From: Tissierella praeacuta_A
GTDB taxonomy: Bacteria > Bacillota > Clostridia > Tissierellales > Tissierellaceae
DNA: 64,000 nucleotides
Direction: 5' to 3'
Assembly (NCBI RefSeq): GCF_040396155.1
Contig: NZ_JBEBOY010000017.1
Coordinates: 4,408 to 68,407 of the forward strand
The translations under genes were made by a program, and so were the position numbers. This document shows, piece after piece, positions 37,861-47,965 of this stretch; the stretch's first letter is position 1, and every line of letters starts with the position of its first letter. The notes below the pieces were generated by a model. It made no database searches. It was not told where the DNA came from and worked only from the letters and a program-made list of their open reading frames with translations.

Positions 37861-38931
37861 TTATTCCCAATTGGAAATCGAAAATGTTTTATTAAAGATA
37901 GAGAACTCTCTTACAGACTCTGCTGTAATTGGAAGATTGAAAGTGAGGTTTATAACAATAGCTGAAACAAGATTACCCGTTCCATCACTACCACTACTAA
38001 TGCTATAACTGAAATCATCTTTTGTAAGTATAGTACCATCAGAAAGTGTAATGGTTAAACTTTCTACATTAGATGAAAATGCTTTAAAAATAGTTGAAGA
38101 TACATCATTGGAATTATATGAAAAAACACTTGTACAACTCATAGGGGTTATTCGTATATCTTCAAATATGAAATTGTATCCACCAGTTGTAACCGGCTGT
38201 CGTACAAGAGCAGTGTGACTGTATTCATTGCCATCTGCTAACTCCACCTGAAATTCCCAATTGCCCTTATGCAACGGTTTCAATACGAGGGTTTTTCCAT
38301 TGCTAAAGTAATACCCCAAATCTTTGAGCTTTATGGAATAGGTGCCAACCTTAAATATATGATGATTTACAATGGTGTAAAGTATCTCAAATTGATTCTT
38401 TGCTAGAGTCGGGTCATTATCACTGTAATAGTACCGTATTGAAGTCTGGTCCATATTTTCGAATAAACTTCCATCGTTATCAGATCCAAACCTATAATTC
38501 ATTAGTGTTTCATATCCTGTATCAAAAAGTACACTTTCCAGTTCTTTTGCGGTAACTCTTAACATTACCATTGCCATATTTCCACTAGAAATCACATCCA
38601 TAATCTCAATTTTTAGTTCATCAGAATCTAATACAGTTCCTATGGTAGTGCCTGCGATAGATCTAAGTTGGTCAACATTCATATAGTCATATGAATTCTT
38701 CGTTGTTTCAGCCTTGTTAATAAACATCTGTCTGAAAAAGTCCCCTCCAATAAGTGAAACTGCAAGAACTGATGTAGATAAAATTACTGCTAATACAATT
38801 ACCGCTGTTATAGTCAATGGTAGTCGCTTTCGGCGAACAGAACTTATTTGTCTCTCATTTGTTTTAGCGTATAGTCTCTCTTTCCATTCTGTCGGTGTTT
38901 TGATTTTTTTAAAATCATTAAAATCACTCAC
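37861..38931 (-). CDS. Anti-sigma-like membrane protein (DUF4179 type)
   Basis: A 356-residue protein: a short cytoplasmic part (1-38, with TPTEWKERL), one membrane helix (about 39-60, LTITAVIVLAVILSTSVLAV), and a large external beta-rich part. The order and the overlap of 8 bases with the upstream sigma gene are typical of ECF sigma/anti-sigma pairs, where the cytoplasmic part binds the sigma factor. A hairpin with a long loop lies downstream (37768-37825). Confidence 0.75.
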   Translation of the reverse strand: MSDFNDFKKIKTPTEWKERLYAKTNERQISSVRRKRLPLTITAVIVLAVILSTSVLAVSLIGGDFFRQMFINKAETTKNSYDYMNVDQLRSIAGTTIGTVLDSDELKIEIMDVISSGNMAMVMLRVTAKELESVLFDTGYETLMNYRFGSDNDGSLFENMDQTSIRYYYSDNDPTLAKNQFEILYTIVNHHIFKVGTYSIKLKDLGYYFSNGKTLVLKPLHKGNWEFQVELADGNEYSHTALVRQPVTTGGYNFIFEDIRITPMSCTSVFSYNSNDVSSTIFKAFSSNVESLTITLSDGTILTKDDFSYSISSGSDGTGNLVSAIVINLTFNLPITAESVREFSIFNKTFSISNWE

Positions 38932-39409
38932 TTTTAATCACATCCTTTAATCTTTCTCTGCCTCGCTTAAGCTGAGACTTGATGGTATTTTCTTTTCTAC
39001 CGAGAATTTTAGAAAGTTCGATAATGTTGTATCCCTCAAAATAGTAGAGATAGATTACTTCAAAGTATTTATGTGGAAGAGATTTTACGGCATGTAAAAG
39101 GCTCTTGTCAAACTCCTCTATGTCTGGGATTACTAATATATCAATATCCAAGTGATTTCTACGAAATAGCTTTCGATGCATATCTCTACATTCATTGAGA
39201 GTAACAGTTACAAGCCAGTACCTAAGATAGTCTTCAGATTCTTGCCACATTTCTCTTGAGTTAAAAAGCTTAATAAATACATTTTGCCAACAATCTTCTG
39301 CATCTGCAAGACAACTAAAACGGATGTAGCATATCCTTGTGACCATATCAGAATATTTTTCTACAATTTTGACATATTTATCATTTTCACTCAATGATTC
39401 ACTGGCCAC
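38924..39409 (-). CDS. ECF-type RNA polymerase sigma factor (second)
   Basis: A 161-residue sigma-70 protein with region 2 (DAEDCWQNVFIKLFNSREMW and YLRYWLVTVTLNECRDMHRK) and region 4 (YFEVIYLYYFEGYNIIELSK, then NTIKSQLKRGRERLKD). Start ATG 39409 lies after AAGGAGG. It forms an operon with the DUF4179-type anti-sigma gene. Confidence 0.88.
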   Translation of the reverse strand: MASESLSENDKYVKIVEKYSDMVTRICYIRFSCLADAEDCWQNVFIKLFNSREMWQESEDYLRYWLVTVTLNECRDMHRKLFRRNHLDIDILVIPDIEEFDKSLLHAVKSLPHKYFEVIYLYYFEGYNIIELSKILGRKENTIKSQLKRGRERLKDVIKSE

Positions 39410-39566
39410 AAAACCACCTCCTTAACTATAAAACGTTTCATCCTCGCTTTAAGTTGCATAGATATGTAAAATTATTTTTTCTTTATTAAGATTTGATCAA
39501 TTATTCCGAATAAAAACGAGAATGGGATAACTGTCAAAAAAGTTACCCCGAACCTGCATTCTTTTT

Positions 39567-40706
39567 CTAATTTATACTCCCTATTGGTTCTTGTTCCATC
39601 CCATTGATTTTCTCATTTAACCTTATTGGATTATCATGGAAAAATAATGCCATCATTCTTTTGCTTCCATATATAAATTCAAACTCAATATATTTATCCT
39701 CAGCTTTATATACAAGGTAGACCTTTCTACTAAGTAACGGTGCATTGCTATGCTTTGGTATATAAGCTTTAAGGAATTCTATATTTTTTCCATTGAGTTT
39801 GTTTTTTAGGAATTCCTCAGCAATTTCTTTGTGATCATCTATGTTTTTCAAGTCAGTTACTGGCGAATTCCCAACTTCCTCCACCTGCCCACTGTAAAAT
39901 GTGTCTACATATTCTACCTTGCCAGTATATATATTAACTTTTGAAAAGTACATCCAATAAAGTTTTTCCTGCTCTATTAAAATATCTATATTTTTCGGTT
40001 GAAATATAATCCTCCAAAATCTTTCATTTCGATATTCATCTATAGAGAAATGACAATTAATATCCATATTATCAAGGTCTACATCAAATATTCTTTCAAT
40101 AGTATTCTTAGCTGACTTAATGGCTTCTTCTTCTGTAATTTTAATGTCTGTATTCTCCATCTCATTCTGTATATATGCTTCATAAAACTTTGCAAATGCT
40201 TTATCTAGCTTTGCATCAAAATCTATGATCTGAAGTAGTTCTTCATCTGTCATTTCTGCTTCAGGATAATAATATGTTTCATTTTCTGGGTTAAAATATG
40301 GTTTCTCCAAATTTTCTCCTATTGGCAGTGGCTTTTGACTCATAATACTTCCAGTTCTAAACTTTTTTCTTAACTCTATCATTTTATTTGATTCAGTTTC
40401 ACTTAGTTCCCGGCTCTTAGGAGATATTAATAGTGTAGATTTTTGTAGTAGTAAAACAATTTCATCAAAAACCTTTTCTTCTTCCTCTGTCATAGTTATA
40501 ATATCTTTTACTTTAATTTCATCCTGTTTTTTCTCTACAACTAAATCTGGCATTTTTAATGAGCTTATCTCTAAATTTCTAGCTCCATTCTCCATTCCTT
40601 TAACTTGGAATCTTTCTGCTAGTACAGGAAAAGCTATCGCAGATGCTATCAATAACATTAATACAGCAATAACTGGCATTGATTTGAAAATTTTAATCTT
40701 TTTCAT
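39567..40706 (-). CDS. Exported protein next to a two-component system
   Basis: A 379-residue protein with a signal peptide or anchor (residues 8-28) and an external, charged domain with segments such as ITEEEAIKSAKNTIERIF and YWMYFSKVNIYTGKVEYVDT, a fold recalling PepSY-type repeats. It follows the sensor kinase gene by about 80 bases on the same strand. It may be the output or a modulator of the kinase. Function unknown. Confidence 0.6.
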   Translation of the reverse strand: MKKIKIFKSMPVIAVLMLLIASAIAFPVLAERFQVKGMENGARNLEISSLKMPDLVVEKKQDEIKVKDIITMTEEEEKVFDEIVLLLQKSTLLISPKSRELSETESNKMIELRKKFRTGSIMSQKPLPIGENLEKPYFNPENETYYYPEAEMTDEELLQIIDFDAKLDKAFAKFYEAYIQNEMENTDIKITEEEAIKSAKNTIERIFDVDLDNMDINCHFSIDEYRNERFWRIIFQPKNIDILIEQEKLYWMYFSKVNIYTGKVEYVDTFYSGQVEEVGNSPVTDLKNIDDHKEIAEEFLKNKLNGKNIEFLKAYIPKHSNAPLLSRKVYLVYKAEDKYIEFEFIYGSKRMMALFFHDNPIRLNEKINGMEQEPIGSIN

Positions 40707-40789
40707 TTCTATAACACCCCTTATTTTTTTCTTAATAATAACACTGTTATTTTATTAAGATGTTATAAAGTTGTAATGGAGTTGTAAAT

Positions 40790-42124
40790 TTAGGTGAATT
40801 TTAATGAAATATATATTTTAGTACCTATATCTTTTTGACTTTTTACTTCTATACTTCCTTTATGTAGGTCAACAATCTTTTTGCATAAACTTAAACCCAA
40901 ACCAGCCCCCCTATAAATAGCAGGTCTATTTTTATCTGGTTTATAAAAAGGTTGGAAAATATTAGGGAGATCCTTGCTGTCTATTCCTTGACCTTGATCT
41001 GATATTTTTATAATGGTCTTTTCATCCTTGGTATAAATTGCAACTTCAATCCTAGTATTATCCTTGGAGGCATTTATTGCATTATCTACTAAATTTGTCA
41101 ACAAAACCAAAATTAATTGTTCATCTCCATAAAAATAATCTGTTTCAATATTTACTTTAAGATCTATATTCATTTCTTTTAATTTTTGAAACTCTATCTT
41201 CCTTATTGTATTAAATATTTCACCAGAATTTAATTTTACTATATTTAAACTTTCCTTTTTTAATGTCATTAAATCAAACATTTTATTGATAAGCTGTTTC
41301 AAACGATTTGCTTCTTCATTAATATGAGTAAGTGCGACAAGTCTATCTTTCTCAGTGGCATTTGTTCTCATGAGATATTCACTAAATCCTTGAATACTTG
41401 TAAGTGGTGTTCTCATTTCATGGGTTAAATTATCTAAAAGCCATTGTTTTTGAATCGAGCTTTCTTTAATAGTTTCCATATTCTCATTTAGCAAATCTAA
41501 CATTACATTAAATTTCATACTAAGTTCTCCTACTTCATCGTTGGCTATTATGGGTATCTTTTCATTGGAATTTTCAATTATTATTTCCTCTGTCTTGTGG
41601 ATTAAGTTTTCTAAGGGTTTGAATAACCTGCTAATTATAAACATTAGAACAATCGCTAATATTCCTGAGAGAAGAAGATATATCTTTATAAAGAAACTAT
41701 TCCAGTTTTTTTGTAAATCATAAATATCTTGAAAGCTTTTCTTGAAAACAAGAGAAATATTTTCAAAAGGCTCACTGAATCTATTTTGAATTATAATCCT
41801 TCCTTCTTCAGTATCTAGGAAAACATTATTCTTGCTATAATCATCACTGTAGTCTAAATTAATATCTTGATTTATATAATATCTTTTGTATATCTCAATA
41901 ATTGAAACTAAGCTGTCTTTGTTATAGGTTCCACCCCTTGCCTGTAAGTCTTTTGCATAGTTTTCAATGCTGTTTATAATAAAATTCATTTCATTTTCTG
42001 CTGATTTTATTTCCCTCTCTATAAATAATGAATTATATTGACTTATAGCAATGCCTGCTACAATATTTATTGTAACTATAAAAACTAATACAGTTGTTAA
42101 AATTAATTTGTATTTTATCTTCAT
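40790..42124 (-). CDS. Sensor histidine kinase
   Basis: A 444-residue membrane kinase: helix 1 (about 7-28), external sensor (29-147), helix 2 (148-166), HAMP linker (to about 220), phospho-accepting His235 in NLTHEMRTPLTSIQ, N box NLVDNAINASKD, G1 DQGQGID, G2 GAGLGLSLC. It overlaps the response regulator gene by 4 bases (ATGA). Together they form a complete two-component pair. Confidence 0.95.
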   Translation of the reverse strand: MKIKYKLILTTVLVFIVTINIVAGIAISQYNSLFIEREIKSAENEMNFIINSIENYAKDLQARGGTYNKDSLVSIIEIYKRYYINQDINLDYSDDYSKNNVFLDTEEGRIIIQNRFSEPFENISLVFKKSFQDIYDLQKNWNSFFIKIYLLLSGILAIVLMFIISRLFKPLENLIHKTEEIIIENSNEKIPIIANDEVGELSMKFNVMLDLLNENMETIKESSIQKQWLLDNLTHEMRTPLTSIQGFSEYLMRTNATEKDRLVALTHINEEANRLKQLINKMFDLMTLKKESLNIVKLNSGEIFNTIRKIEFQKLKEMNIDLKVNIETDYFYGDEQLILVLLTNLVDNAINASKDNTRIEVAIYTKDEKTIIKISDQGQGIDSKDLPNIFQPFYKPDKNRPAIYRGAGLGLSLCKKIVDLHKGSIEVKSQKDIGTKIYISLKFT

Positions 42125-42777
42125 TTGCTTACCTCAAGTCTATATCCCATTTTATAAACAGTTTTAATAATATCATCAAAGTCTAACTTCTTACGTAACT
42201 TCATAATATGGACATCAACTGTTCTGGTATCTCCTTCAAAATCATAGCCCCAGACAAGTTCTAGTAGTTTTTCTCTGGATAAAGCTATATTCTTATTTAT
42301 GACAAGTGTTTCTAATAAATTATATTCTAAAATAGTTAAATCAACCTCTTCACTTGATTTTAATACTTTGTGTTCTCTAAGCCTAATTTCTACATCCTTA
42401 ATTTTTATATTCTCTTGAACATCATCATTTTTTAATGCAACCTTAATCCTTGCAACTAACTCTAGCATTTCAAAGGGTTTTACTATATAATCATAAGCCC
42501 CAAGGTTAAAAGCTTCCAATTTATCATTTAATCCTCCTTTTGCAGTGATTAAAATTACTTTAGTACTTTCACATATATTTGATTTTAATAAATCAATACC
42601 ACTAACTCCTGGCATCATAATGTCAAGTAGTATTAAATCATACCTAGTATTCTTAATCATTTCCGTAGCCACATAACCATCAAATGCTTTTTCGCAATCA
42701 TAACCAATGATAGAAAGATTCATTGCTATTAGATCATTTATAGACTTATCATCTTCTACTATTAAAATCTTTGCCAT
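42121..42777 (-). CDS. OmpR-family response regulator
   Basis: A 218-residue protein from ATG 42777 (GGGGGG 8 bases upstream; an in-frame start five codons earlier is less likely). The receiver has the acidic pair in VEDD, phospho-acceptor Asp52 (LLDIMMPG), Thr in ILITAKG and Lys in YIVKPF. The C-terminal winged helix contains SREKLLELVWGYDFEGDTRT and the recognition helix VDVHIMKLRKKL. First gene of an operon with the kinase and probably the exported protein. Confidence 0.93.
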   Translation of the reverse strand: MAKILIVEDDKSINDLIAMNLSIIGYDCEKAFDGYVATEMIKNTRYDLILLDIMMPGVSGIDLLKSNICESTKVILITAKGGLNDKLEAFNLGAYDYIVKPFEMLELVARIKVALKNDDVQENIKIKDVEIRLREHKVLKSSEEVDLTILEYNLLETLVINKNIALSREKLLELVWGYDFEGDTRTVDVHIMKLRKKLDFDDIIKTVYKMGYRLEVSK

Positions 42778-43081
42778 CTTTCTGCCCCCCATTATCTCTC
42801 GATTTCTAATTTCAATATTATAAAAGTAAGAATCCTTATTGAATCAATGCTAGTTTTGCTAACAGGGTATCACTTTTTATAGTTATAGACAACCCTTAAA
42901 AGAACAAAAAGGTAGAACTTTCCTATTAGTTATAAAAAGAAATGAAGACTATCACTCATAAGTTGATTGAAGAATTTGTCACTTTATCTTCTATGTTTAT
43001 ATCATTTCTCTCTGTAAACATATTAATAATTCCATATTTAGTATTCCTATAATTACATTCCAAACAAAAGTGGCAAGCAGG

Positions 43082-43214
43082 GCAAGGTGGTACACACCTT
43101 GCAATTTTGCATAAAATTCCCTTACAGGATTTTTGCCAAATCTGCTTGTTGGGGAGTATCCCCAATCCCCATTGAACACACAATAAATTATGTGGCTACG
43201 CTCCCTTTGGGAGC
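43082..43214. other. Cluster of three perfect hairpins, possible oriT remnant
   Basis: Three short perfect inverted repeats lie in a row: GCAAGGTG/CACCTTGC (43082-43102), TTGGGGA/TCCCCAA (43149-43165) and GCTCCC/GGGAGC (43200-43214). They sit beside a degraded relaxase gene, so this could be the transfer origin of the lost element; the hairpins may instead be transcript ends. An open frame on the minus strand over the same region (42956-43183, Cys-rich) is more likely chance. The rest of 42778-43081 shows no gene. Confidence 0.45.
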
Positions 43215-43233
43215 TGACAAATCATAAGCAATA

Positions 43234-43768
43234 TCACCTTTGTTTTTTATGTTTTTCTTTTTCTTTCTCTGATATATCTTCACCTAAAAGACGGTCAACA
43301 TTTGCCTTTGCAGTCAGTACATTTTTCATTTCTTTTTTAGCAGAATGGTACTTTGCATAAGCTTTTTTCTTTTCAGAAAGTAATTCTAAATATTCTCTTT
43401 GCAAAGCATTTATCGTAGGTATTTTCTTAGTCTCCAAGAGAACGCAAACGGATAAATCTCTTTTGTTCTTTGTTCTTAAAGGCAAGATGTTTTCCTTGCT
43501 TAATAGAATAGCCAGCTTGTTCCATTTGCAATAGAAAAGCATCAAAATCTGAAGGTTTTTTTGAAAGTATTTCATCTATAGCATCTCTCAGCTTTTGTGA
43601 ATGGGTAATAGGTTTTTTATCTCCAAGCCATTTACCATAATGATTTTTTCCACGCTTTGGATTTTGAATAATTGACAGTCCATTTTCAAGACAAAGACAG
43701 TCAGAAATACAATCAGCTACGGATTTTCCCTTGTTCTTGTGCATGGAAATTAAGCGAGTTGTTGCCAT
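43234..43768 (-). pseudogene. Relaxase of a Tn1549-like element, reduced to three pieces
   Basis: Start ATG 43768 has AAGGAGGG. The frame begins MATTRLISMHKNKGKSVADC as in Tn1549-type relaxases, jumps by deletion to HYGKWLGDKKPITHSQKLRD and KEQKRFIRLRSLGD, where it stops, and the very end of the protein (IPTINALQREYLELLSEKKK, then TAKANVDRLLG) follows in another frame to 43234. Most of the nicking domain and the helical middle are gone. A dead mobilisation gene. Confidence 0.75.
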
Positions 43769-43847
43769 AAGTATACCCTCCTTTACAGCATGAAAAAAGA
43801 GCTACTATATGGCAACCCTTATAACTAAATTGTATGAAATTATTTGT

Positions 43848-44879
43848 CTACTCATCTTTTTTCTCTAGTTCTTTATTGCTTTCTTCCATTAATTTATCGA
43901 AATCACTTTTATATAATGAATCTTGAATGATACGATATTTTTCAAACTCACTTTCTGCAAATGTTTTTGCAATCTTTGCAGTTACTTTTCCTTTACCTGA
44001 TAAAATTTCAGCATCGTTAAATTTTAAAAACGCATCTAATTTTTCTGCCCAATCAGCCATAGTCATGGGTATATGCCTTCTTGCTTGTCTTGTTGCATAA
44101 TCCAGATACATTGTCACGATCTCATTCAGTTCCTCTGCTTCATGTTTTGCTAAATAGTTTTTAGCAATGGATACATCCGTTTTTACAATCTTACCATCTG
44201 GCGCATTTCTCCAACTAGTTAGACCCATGTGATCCTTTTTATGATTTGCCCTTGTAGTTATTACTTCTGCTGCTGTATTCCCATGAATTGCATAATGCAT
44301 TTTATTTTGAACAGTGGCAAAAAAATCCCTTGTGATTTTACTGTCTTTAGAATAATCAACGGCCGTTGCATATATATCAGTAATCTTTTGATAAAACCGT
44401 CTCTCACTAGCTCTTATTTCCTGAATTTCAGAAATCAAATGTTCAAAATAATCTTCATCAAAAATTTGTCCATTGATTAATCTATTTTTATCTAAAATAT
44501 ATCCTTGTTTTGTAAAAGTATCTAAGACTTTAGTTGCCCACTGCCTAAACTGTAATGCTCTCTCAGAATTTGTACGATAACCAACTGCAATAATTGCAGA
44601 TAGAGAATAGAATTTATATTGATAGGTTTTACCATCATCCGCAGTTTGTGCAAATTTTGCACATACTGAATTCTCTTCCAGTTCACCAGTTTCAAATATA
44701 TTTTTTAAATGTTTTGTCACTACAGTTCTATCCACATCAAATAGCATAGATATGGCTTTTTGGGTTAGCCAGACATCTCCATCTTGTACACGCACTTCTA
44801 TGGAATCACTTCCTGCATCTTTAGTAAAAACCATAAAATCTACTGTACTATTCCGTATTTGCATATTTTTACCTTCCAT
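43848..44879 (-). CDS. RhuM-family protein
   Basis: A 343-residue soluble protein with the RhuM pattern: VRVQDGDVWLTQKAISMLFD and VDRTVVTKHLKNIFETGELE, then YSLSAIIAVGYRTNSERALQ and FRQWATKVL. A C-terminal part follows with DFFATVQNKMHYAIHGNTAA. The N-terminal domain is a winged-helix-like DNA-binding unit shared with Fic-linked proteins. Often carried on genomic islands and conjugative elements. Function unknown. AAGGAA precedes the ATG. Confidence 0.85.
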   Translation of the reverse strand: MEGKNMQIRNSTVDFMVFTKDAGSDSIEVRVQDGDVWLTQKAISMLFDVDRTVVTKHLKNIFETGELEENSVCAKFAQTADDGKTYQYKFYSLSAIIAVGYRTNSERALQFRQWATKVLDTFTKQGYILDKNRLINGQIFDEDYFEHLISEIQEIRASERRFYQKITDIYATAVDYSKDSKITRDFFATVQNKMHYAIHGNTAAEVITTRANHKKDHMGLTSWRNAPDGKIVKTDVSIAKNYLAKHEAEELNEIVTMYLDYATRQARRHIPMTMADWAEKLDAFLKFNDAEILSGKGKVTAKIAKTFAESEFEKYRIIQDSLYKSDFDKLMEESNKELEKKDE

Positions 44880-45191
44880 ATTAAAATTCCTTTCTAATCA
44901 CGATATTTTAACTAAATCATATGTATAATCAATGTTTATGCCCCATCTGTTTCATAATTTCCTATTTATCTATTACATTAAATTATAATCCTTTCTCCCC
45001 CAAATATCAAACACAGAAAAAATAGCTTTTAGCCGTTCATTTACTTGCCATATACTCAAACTGTCAATGCTATATTAAATATACTCCTGACTTATTTTTG
45101 ACATCTATAGGTAAAATAAAAACATAATCAATCTATTCTTTATTTGGTTGTATTTTAAAGACTCATCAGCCTTGTATTTTATTTTTCCTTC
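44880..45191. other. Intergenic region, nothing recognised
   Basis: AT-rich, no open frame of note, no strong hairpin. A permease gene would be expected next to the ATPase at 45192 but is absent. Confidence 0.4.
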
Positions 45192-45853
45192 CTATTTTCT
45201 TATATACCCATCTTCTAATATATAATGTTTTTCTGCATACCGGGCAATATTATCGTCATGTGTAACCAGTATAATTCCAACACCTTTATCATTTAAATCA
45301 GAAAGTAACTTCATAATATTCAGTGAGTTCTCTTTATCTAAATTTCCAGTTGGTTCATCAGCAATTAATAACTTAGGATTGTTCGATAATGCCCTTGCAA
45401 TTGCTATCCTTTGCTTCTCTCCACCTGATAATTGGCTTGGAAGGTTATTTTGTTTGCTTTTCAATTTAACCATCTCTAGTAGTTCTTCAGCTTTTCTTCT
45501 TCTTTCTTTTTTGTTTACACCATCAATACCCAAAGTCATCTCCACATTCTCTATTGCAGTCATATCAGAAATTAAATTAAAGTTTTGGAAAACATATCCC
45601 AGCTCTTTTCTTCTAATATTTGCCTTATTATTCTGTGATAATTTTTGCACATCATTATCTAAGAAAATATATTCACCACTATTATAGGAATCCAGCAAAC
45701 CTATTATATTTAAAAGTGTGGTTTTCCCAGAGCCAGATGTCCCCCTTATAGAAATAAATTCCCCTTTATCAATATTAATGTCAATACCTTTTAATATTTC
45801 TATAGGTTTATCATTTAAGTAAAATATTTTTTAAGCCTTTTTATGTTGATCAT
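45192..45853 (-). pseudogene. MacB/LolD-type ABC ATPase with an N-terminal frameshift
   Basis: ATG 45853 (AGAGGAAG upstream) begins MINIKRLKK, then is shifted at the T6 run 45827-45832. With one more T the frame reads FYLNDKPIEILKGIDINIDK, Walker A GTSGSGKTT, signature QLSGGEKQR, Walker B LIADEPTGNLD and switch His (VTHDD), the standard MacB/LolD pattern, 221 residues. No permease is next to it. Either a pseudogene or a single-base error. Confidence 0.7.
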
Positions 45854-46073
45854 ACTATTCACTTCCTCTAATTAATTGGTATTGTCAAAAATATTAAGGA
45901 TTATTTCTGACAACCCTTGATTTTTAAATCTTTATATCAATAAAATTAGTTACCCCCTATTTGGAGAATAAATTAATTTATATTTTTACACAAAAACGGA
46001 TGACAAATATCTATTTCTCAGTTATAATATCGTCGACGAAAACAATCAAATAACTAGAAAGGAATTGTCATCC

Positions 46074-46706
46074 ATGTTCGATATTATAACTTATTTACTA
46101 TACTTTATTCAAGTCCAAAACAATATTATTTTGTATCTTTTATTTTCCTTAGGTGCTATGAAAGCTTCCAAACAATCTGATGAGCCAATTGACAAGCCTT
46201 ATCGTAAACTTAAAGTTGCTGATATGCCTATCTTTGATAAGGTTAAAAAGTACAATTATAAAGCTCTTCTTAAAAAGCATATGCTTGATAAGGGTAAGGA
46301 GCTTAAACCTGTAAATTCTAAAGTTCCTGTTCCTGAATCTATCTCTTGCCCTTGCTGTGGTGCACCTCATTTATATCTATATGATAACAATGGTGGTAAA
46401 GGCCAATTTAAGTGTAAAGTTTGTAATTCTGTTTTTAACCGCAAAAACTATTTCTCTAAATCTGTGATCTTAAGGTGTCCTCATTGCAATAAGACTCTTG
46501 AGCCTATTAAAGATCGTAAATTCTTTGTTATCTACAAATGCAAGAACAATGATTGTTCCTTTTATGTTAAGAATCTTAATTCTTTATCTAAGGACCAGAA
46601 GGAACTCTTTGAAATTAAACCTCATTCTTTTAAAATGCGTTATATTTACAGAGCATTTAATATTGATTTTAAACCTTTATCTAGAATTTCTCCTGTTAGG
46701 CGGTAG
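46074..46706 (+). pseudogene. Truncated IS transposase (N-terminal zinc-ribbon part)
   Basis: A 210-residue frame from ATG 46074. It has a hydrophobic start, then two zinc-finger units: CPCCGAPH with CKVCNSVFN, and CPHCNKTL with CKNNDCSFY, and a segment MRYIYRAFNIDFKPLSRISP. This is the N-terminal part of a clostridial family of large DDE transposases; the catalytic domain that normally follows is absent. The sequence ends with an abrupt junction at about 46706. Confidence 0.7.
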
Positions 46707-47017
46707 AACCAAGGCGATTTTTGCCTATTCAGCTCTGTTTTTTTGTCTTTTATTTTTTCATAGAACTTTTTACATTACCCACTTAAGTGAGTGTGTGTTT
46801 GCCCGAACTGTTAGAGCGAAGAAACTGGGATTAAAACAGTATAGTTTTAGCCATATTATGCTGTGGTCTTGCATATCTTGCTTTTCTCTGACTTCCAAAC
46901 AAATATGCTTTTCCGACGTGCTTTGTTCCCATTGACCTTTCAGCTACTGGTAAGTCGGCTAACCAATTAGATTTCTCTTTAATCTAATGCCCACATACGG
47001 GCGATACTATAAAGCCC
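46707..47017. other. Junction region with hairpins
   Basis: No gene. Inverted repeats ATTAGATT/AATCTAAT (46966-46988) and GCCC/GGGC (46989-47002) lie just downstream of the SLH gene and may form its terminator or a processed transcript end. Base composition changes from AT-rich on the left to more balanced on the right here, marking the edge of the acquired block. Confidence 0.4.
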
Positions 47018-47882
47018 TTACGGACGCACGTACATGCAATCGTGATTAGTGTAATAATAAAACTCCAATTGACTGTAGAGTCCTGGAGATAGGCTACGTG
47101 TAAATGTGATGCCATTTGTGGTTGTTCCATAGTCTAACTGATCCCATTGTTTGGTCACCACGTTGTAACCGCGGGTTGGTTCCGGTTTAGGTGTCGGTTC
47201 CGGTTTAGACGTAGGCTTGTTCTGGCCTGGATTAGTTGGTTCCGGATTCTCCGGAGCCGGTGTACTTGGGGTCGTCGAAGGAGGTATTGGCATTGGCTTC
47301 TCCGGTTTAGGCTTTTCTGGCACAGGCTTCTCCGGCTTCATCTTGTCGATAAGATAATCTGCTTCTTTCTTAGTCACCGAACCGTTAGGATTGAGCTTGC
47401 CATCGTTTGTATCCCCGATGATACCATCCTCACGGTCAATGATGACATATCCTTTATCCTTATCTTTGATGTCATCCTGGTCCTTATAGCCACTGTGTCC
47501 CTTGGTGTTTTTTGCTTTCCTCATCCTTTCCCATTGCCCTTACAAGCATCTTAATGATTTCGGCACGGGTGATAGGGTCATCCGGATGGAAACCGTTCGG
47601 ATAATCGGCAGGATCAATGATGCCAGCATCAATCAGAGCCTCAATGTTAGCCTCTGACCAATGTCCTCTAATATCAGGGAAGCTTGCCGGGTCTTTCACT
47701 GCATTTGTGGTATCCAGCGGAATATCCCTCACCATAATGGCAGCAAACTCGCCGCGGGTTATGATTTCATTTTGTTGTATGAAGTTTTCCGGATGCAGGC
47801 GGTATGCCGTATAAATCCCGCCGCAAAGCAGAAAAAGGAGAACAAGAGCAAGAATGCCAATGCGTTTTCCTTTTTGTTTCAT
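47018..47882 (-). pseudogene. SLH-domain surface protein, frameshifted
   Basis: From ATG 47882: membrane helix (residues 8-25), then SLH repeats (REFAAIMVRDIPLDTTNAVK, then FPDIRGHWSEANIEALIDAG and NGFHPDDPITRAEIIKMLVR). At the T6 run 47508-47513 the frame shifts. With one base removed it continues KDEESKNTKGHSGYKDQD, a third SLH-like unit, then a proline-rich spacer (PEKPKPEKPMPIPP) and a final domain with GYNVVTKQWDQLDYGTTTNG. About 288 residues in total. Such SLH proteins are carried by Tn1549-like conjugative elements. More GC-rich than the surroundings. Confidence 0.72.
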
Positions 47883-47919
47883 AGGTTTTCAGTCCTTTCT
47901 TTTTATTTTTGGCTATAAC

Positions 47920-47951
47920 AAAGCCGGAATCAGCACCCTGCCTCCGGCTTT
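47920..47951 (-). terminator. Terminator upstream of the SLH gene
   Basis: Stem AAAGCCGGA (47920-47928) with TCCGGCTTT (47943-47951). It ends the transcript of the genes at 47966-50420 before the SLH gene. Confidence 0.75.
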
Positions 47952-47965
47952 ATTCCTTATTGATT

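Noticed and set aside
42956..43183. Cys-rich minus-strand frame (CVPPCPACHFCLECN)
   Set aside because: Overlaps three perfect hairpins and a second frame of similar length; more likely structured DNA than a gene.
46498..46935. 145-codon plus-strand frame after the transposase
   Set aside because: Starts inside the transposase in another frame, Leu/Phe-rich, no motif.
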